This document shows, piece after piece, positions 4,948-7,024 of a DNA stretch of 7,024 nucleotides. The stretch's first letter is position 1; the number at the start of each line of letters is the position of its first letter. The notes under the pieces are model-generated. The model searched no databases. It saw only the letters and a list, made by a program, of their open reading frames with translations, and was not told where the DNA came from. Origin of the DNA: Christensenella sp. UBA1260 (GTDB lineage Bacteria; Bacillota; Clostridia; Christensenellales; CAG-917); the NCBI GenBank assembly GCA_002308155.1, contig DBVQ01000014.1, positions 4,410 to 11,433 of the forward strand, read 5' to 3'. The position numbers were made by a program, and so were the translations under genes.

Positions 4948-6282
4948 CTATGCCTTGACCAAATGGAATATGTCAAGAAAAACCGCAAGCACGATTAGGA
5001 GCACGAGCCCCACCGTGTGTATGATTGCCTCCACTTTGCGTGGCACTGGCTTTCTGAATATCATTTCAATGAGCGTAAACAGCATGCGACTGCCGTCCAG
5101 TGCCGGGAAAGGCAACCAGTTCATAATTGCAAGGTTGGCAGATATTATCGCCGTCACGTACAAGAAACTGTCAAAGCCCAATGCGCTCATCTTTGCAATC
5201 GTTGTGATTGTGGTGATTGTGCCGCCGGCATTTTCAAGCCCAAGTTTGCCTGTTATAAGTGCACCGAGCGAGGCAAGAATCTTGAACACAACAAAGAAAC
5301 AGAATCCAAATGCCCTGCCGAGCGCAAGGAAGAACGGAAGTTTTGCCCTTGATATTGTCCTCGTTATGCCAAATCCATAGCCATAGTAGCCTGCAGGGTC
5401 TTCTGAGACTTTTCCGCGTTGCACCTTTGCTGAGCTCTGCGAAACAAGATTGCCTTCCAAATCATATTCGGCAACGACAATCAAAATCTCGTCGTTCGTA
5501 TCTGCTCCGGCAGCGGTTGCCAAATCGCCAAATCTGACAGGCGATTCAAGTTGCACGCCGTTTATTGAATATACAAGCTCGTCGTCTTCAAATGGCGAAT
5601 AATAGTATTTTGATGCGTTTATCGTGATGCGCTTTCCGTCTCTTAGCACTTTGAACTTTGCGCTGTCGCCGACTTTTGCAAACGCCTTGTCCAAATCCTC
5701 TTGCAAAAGGATATTGACTTGCTTTCCATCAATATTGAGAATCACATCGCCATATTGAAACTGACTTTCTTCGGCGTTCTCAATGACTGCCGCCTCGTTG
5801 TGCGTGTCTATGACAGTCGGCAAAATCTGCCCGTATGCCGCAAAGTATATTGTTATGATAACAATAGCGCTCAAAAAGTTCATGAACGCACCGGAAAACA
5901 AAACGATAAGTCGTTTCCAAGGCTTTTGAGCATTGAACGCATCTTTATCTTTTATTGGCTTGCCATCCTCGTCTAGGAGCGGATTGCCCTCTTCGTCAAC
6001 CTTCTTTTCGTCAGCGTCTTCGCCGTGAAAAGCGCAGAAACCTCCGATTGGGAATATTCTCAAAGAGAATATCTCGCCGTTCTTTGGATTCTTTTTCTTG
6101 AAGATTGCAGGGCCGAAGCCTATGCCAAACTCGTCAATTTTGAAGCCTAAAAGTTTGCCCGCGACATAGTGCCCGAGCTCATGCACGACAATCATCACCA
6201 TGAGCGCCAATAGCGCAACGATGACGTAGCCAATATATGTGAAAACTTGCGCGGCGGTCACCGCTGTAAGCATCAAAACCAC
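4948..6282 (-). CDS. rseP: RIP metalloprotease RseP/RasP (site-2 protease)
   Basis: This is a 444-residue polytopic membrane zinc protease of the S2P family that cuts transmembrane segments, usually of anti-sigma factors, after a first cleavage by another protease. The first membrane segment (about 14-33) runs into the catalytic HELGH (34-38). A second hydrophobic block around 124-150 carries FSGAFMNF, corresponding to the 'GP..NF' region. A PDZ domain covers about 155-225 (YGDVILNIDGKQV). The second metal motif NWLPFPALDGSR (388-399, D396) and terminal membrane segments (about 370-390, 420-440) complete the enzyme. Between the first membrane segment and the second lies an acidic insert (89-115) with two copies of an eight-residue unit. 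The start is GTG at 6282-6280, five bases after AAGGAG; an in-frame ATG nine bases downstream is too far from that site. Its place between dxr and ispG is usual in Clostridia. Confidence 0.95.
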   Translation of the reverse strand: MVLMLTAVTAAQVFTYIGYVIVALLALMVMIVVHELGHYVAGKLLGFKIDEFGIGFGPAIFKKKNPKNGEIFSLRIFPIGGFCAFHGEDADEKKVDEEGNPLLDEDGKPIKDKDAFNAQKPWKRLIVLFSGAFMNFLSAIVIITIYFAAYGQILPTVIDTHNEAAVIENAEESQFQYGDVILNIDGKQVNILLQEDLDKAFAKVGDSAKFKVLRDGKRITINASKYYYSPFEDDELVYSINGVQLESPVRFGDLATAAGADTNDEILIVVAEYDLEGNLVSQSSAKVQRGKVSEDPAGYYGYGFGITRTISRAKLPFFLALGRAFGFCFFVVFKILASLGALITGKLGLENAGGTITTITTIAKMSALGFDSFLYVTAIISANLAIMNWLPFPALDGSRMLFTLIEMIFRKPVPRKVEAIIHTVGLVLLIVLAVFLDIFHLVKA

Positions 6283-6287
6283 GTTTG

Positions 6288-6293
6288 CTCCTT
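6288..6293 (-). promoter_or_regulatory. Shine-Dalgarno of rseP, selecting a GTG start
   Basis: AAGGAG on the - strand, five bases from GTG at 6282-6280. The alternative ATG (6273-6271) would have a 14-base spacing. The site sits in the 13-base gap after the dxr stop. Confidence 0.75.
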
Positions 6294-6295
6294 GA

Positions 6296-7024
6296 TTACT
6301 TTATGCCAAGCACGCTATAAGTATATTTTCTCGCCTGTTCGTCTATGCTGAGAACTTCGTCTAGCTCAACATCGCCGACTTTTTTGAACTTTGCAAGGAC
6401 TTTTTCAAGCACTCTTTCAAAGTCGCCAAACTTGATTTTGTCCTTTAAGAACAAATCAACAAGCACTTCGTCAGCAGAAGAAATTGCGATGCACGCGCCT
6501 TCCCCGCTGTTTGCCGCACTCATTGCTATTTTGAGACAAGGATATCTTTCAAAATCCGGCTCTCCAAAGTTCAAGGTGCCGATTTTTGCAAGGTCAAGCG
6601 AATCAACGGCGTTCTTCTCAGGGCGCGCAGGATAATAGAGTGCAGTTTCAATCGCGAGCGCCATATCAGGCACTGACAAGAGTGCTTTTTGACTGCCGTC
6701 TGAAAACTCTACGAGCGAGTGTACAATTGACTCTCTGTGCATAAGCACAGAAACATCCTTTGCATCCACTTCAAAGAGTCGCATTGCCTCGATTGTTTCA
6801 AGCCCTTTGTTGAAGAGTGTCGCCGAATCTATTGTCACCTTTTTGCCCATATTCCATACAGGGTGTTTGAGTGCGTCTTCGGCTTTTACTTTTGAAAGTT
6901 TGTTTGCAGGCAAATCTCTGAGTGCTCCGCCACTTGCTGTCAAATACAACTTCTTGACAGATTTTTTGTCCTCTCCTCTCAAACAACTGAAAATTGCTGA
7001 GTGCTCAGTGTCGAGCGGAAGAAT
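6296..7024 (-). CDS. dxr: 1-deoxy-D-xylulose 5-phosphate reductoisomerase Dxr (5' end cut by window)
   Basis: Dxr (IspC) makes 2-C-methyl-D-erythritol 4-phosphate from DXP with NADPH and a divalent metal, the committed step of the MEP pathway and the target of fosmidomycin. The window holds the last 242 residues; by family length (about 380-390) some 140 residues with the NADPH-binding fold are missing. The frame enters at base 7024 with ILPLDTEHSAIFSCL, which carries the metal-ligand D and E of 'PVDSEH'. It continues with LTASGGALRD, HPVWNMGKKVTIDSATLFNKGLETIEA (FNKGLE supplies the third metal-ligand glutamate), HRESIVHSLVEFSDGS and the C-terminal helical domain (YPCLKIAMSAANSGE, SIDEQARKY). 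The SGGPF loop usual in the family reads SGGAL here. The TAA stop lies 13 bases before rseP. The true start is outside the window. Confidence 0.96.
   Translation of the reverse strand: MLPLDTEHSAIFSCLRGEDKKSVKKLYLTASGGALRDLPANKLSKVKAEDALKHPVWNMGKKVTIDSATLFNKGLETIEAMRLFEVDAKDVSVLMHRESIVHSLVEFSDGSQKALLSVPDMALAIETALYYPARPEKNAVDSLDLAKIGTLNFGEPDFERYPCLKIAMSAANSGEGACIAISSADEVLVDLFLKDKIKFGDFERVLEKVLAKFKKVGDVELDEVLSIDEQARKYTYSVLGIK

Noticed and set aside
4913..5380. 155-codon open frame on the + strand opposite the 3' part of rseP
   Set aside because: Shadow of rseP: no family resemblance, and it covers the bases that encode the second RseP metal motif on the other strand.

Overview
This window comes from a low-to-moderate GC bacterium, most likely a member of the Bacillota (Firmicutes) close to the Clostridia. 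Four things point there: the gene order dxr-rseP-ispG-[polC locus]-rimP-nusA-ylxR-ylxQ, the short Gram-positive NusA that stops after its KH2 domain, the PolC-derived protein, and the ylxR-ylxQ pair. No gene is encoded on the + strand; all eight recognised genes read on the - strand, so transcription runs from base 7024 towards base 1. Two genes are cut by the window edges: dxr lacks its N-terminus (high-coordinate edge) and ylxQ lacks its C-terminus (base 1).

Upstream block (7024 down to 2249): dxr (3' part), rseP, ispG and a PolC-derived exonuclease gene, with gaps of 13, 47 and 12 bases. This looks like one operon whose promoter lies outside the window. Dxr and IspG are enzymes of the MEP isoprenoid pathway. 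RseP is an intramembrane site-2 protease. The fourth gene sits where full-length polC (about 1,400 codons) is normally found, but encodes only 527 residues: a PolC-type N-terminal region, an OB fold and a DEDDh proofreading exonuclease with all catalytic residues intact, and no PHP or polymerase domain. This is the most unusual gene here.

Junction (2248 to 2067): a 182-base AT-rich gap with a good sigma-A-type promoter (TTGACA, 18-base spacer, AATAAT), repeated GTGGCAAA-like arms around it, and an 8-bp GC-rich hairpin with an interrupted U-tract just before the rimP ribosome binding site. The hairpin looks like the weak leader attenuator through which NusA controls its own operon in Bacillus subtilis.

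Downstream block (2066 to 1): rimP, nusA, ylxR and ylxQ are tightly packed. The nusA Shine-Dalgarno overlaps the rimP stop, ylxR overlaps nusA by 11 bases and ylxQ overlaps ylxR by 20 bases. This is the standard ribosome-maturation and transcription-factor operon, which normally continues into infB and rbfA. I saw no tRNA, rRNA, CRISPR array, insertion sequence or phage gene.
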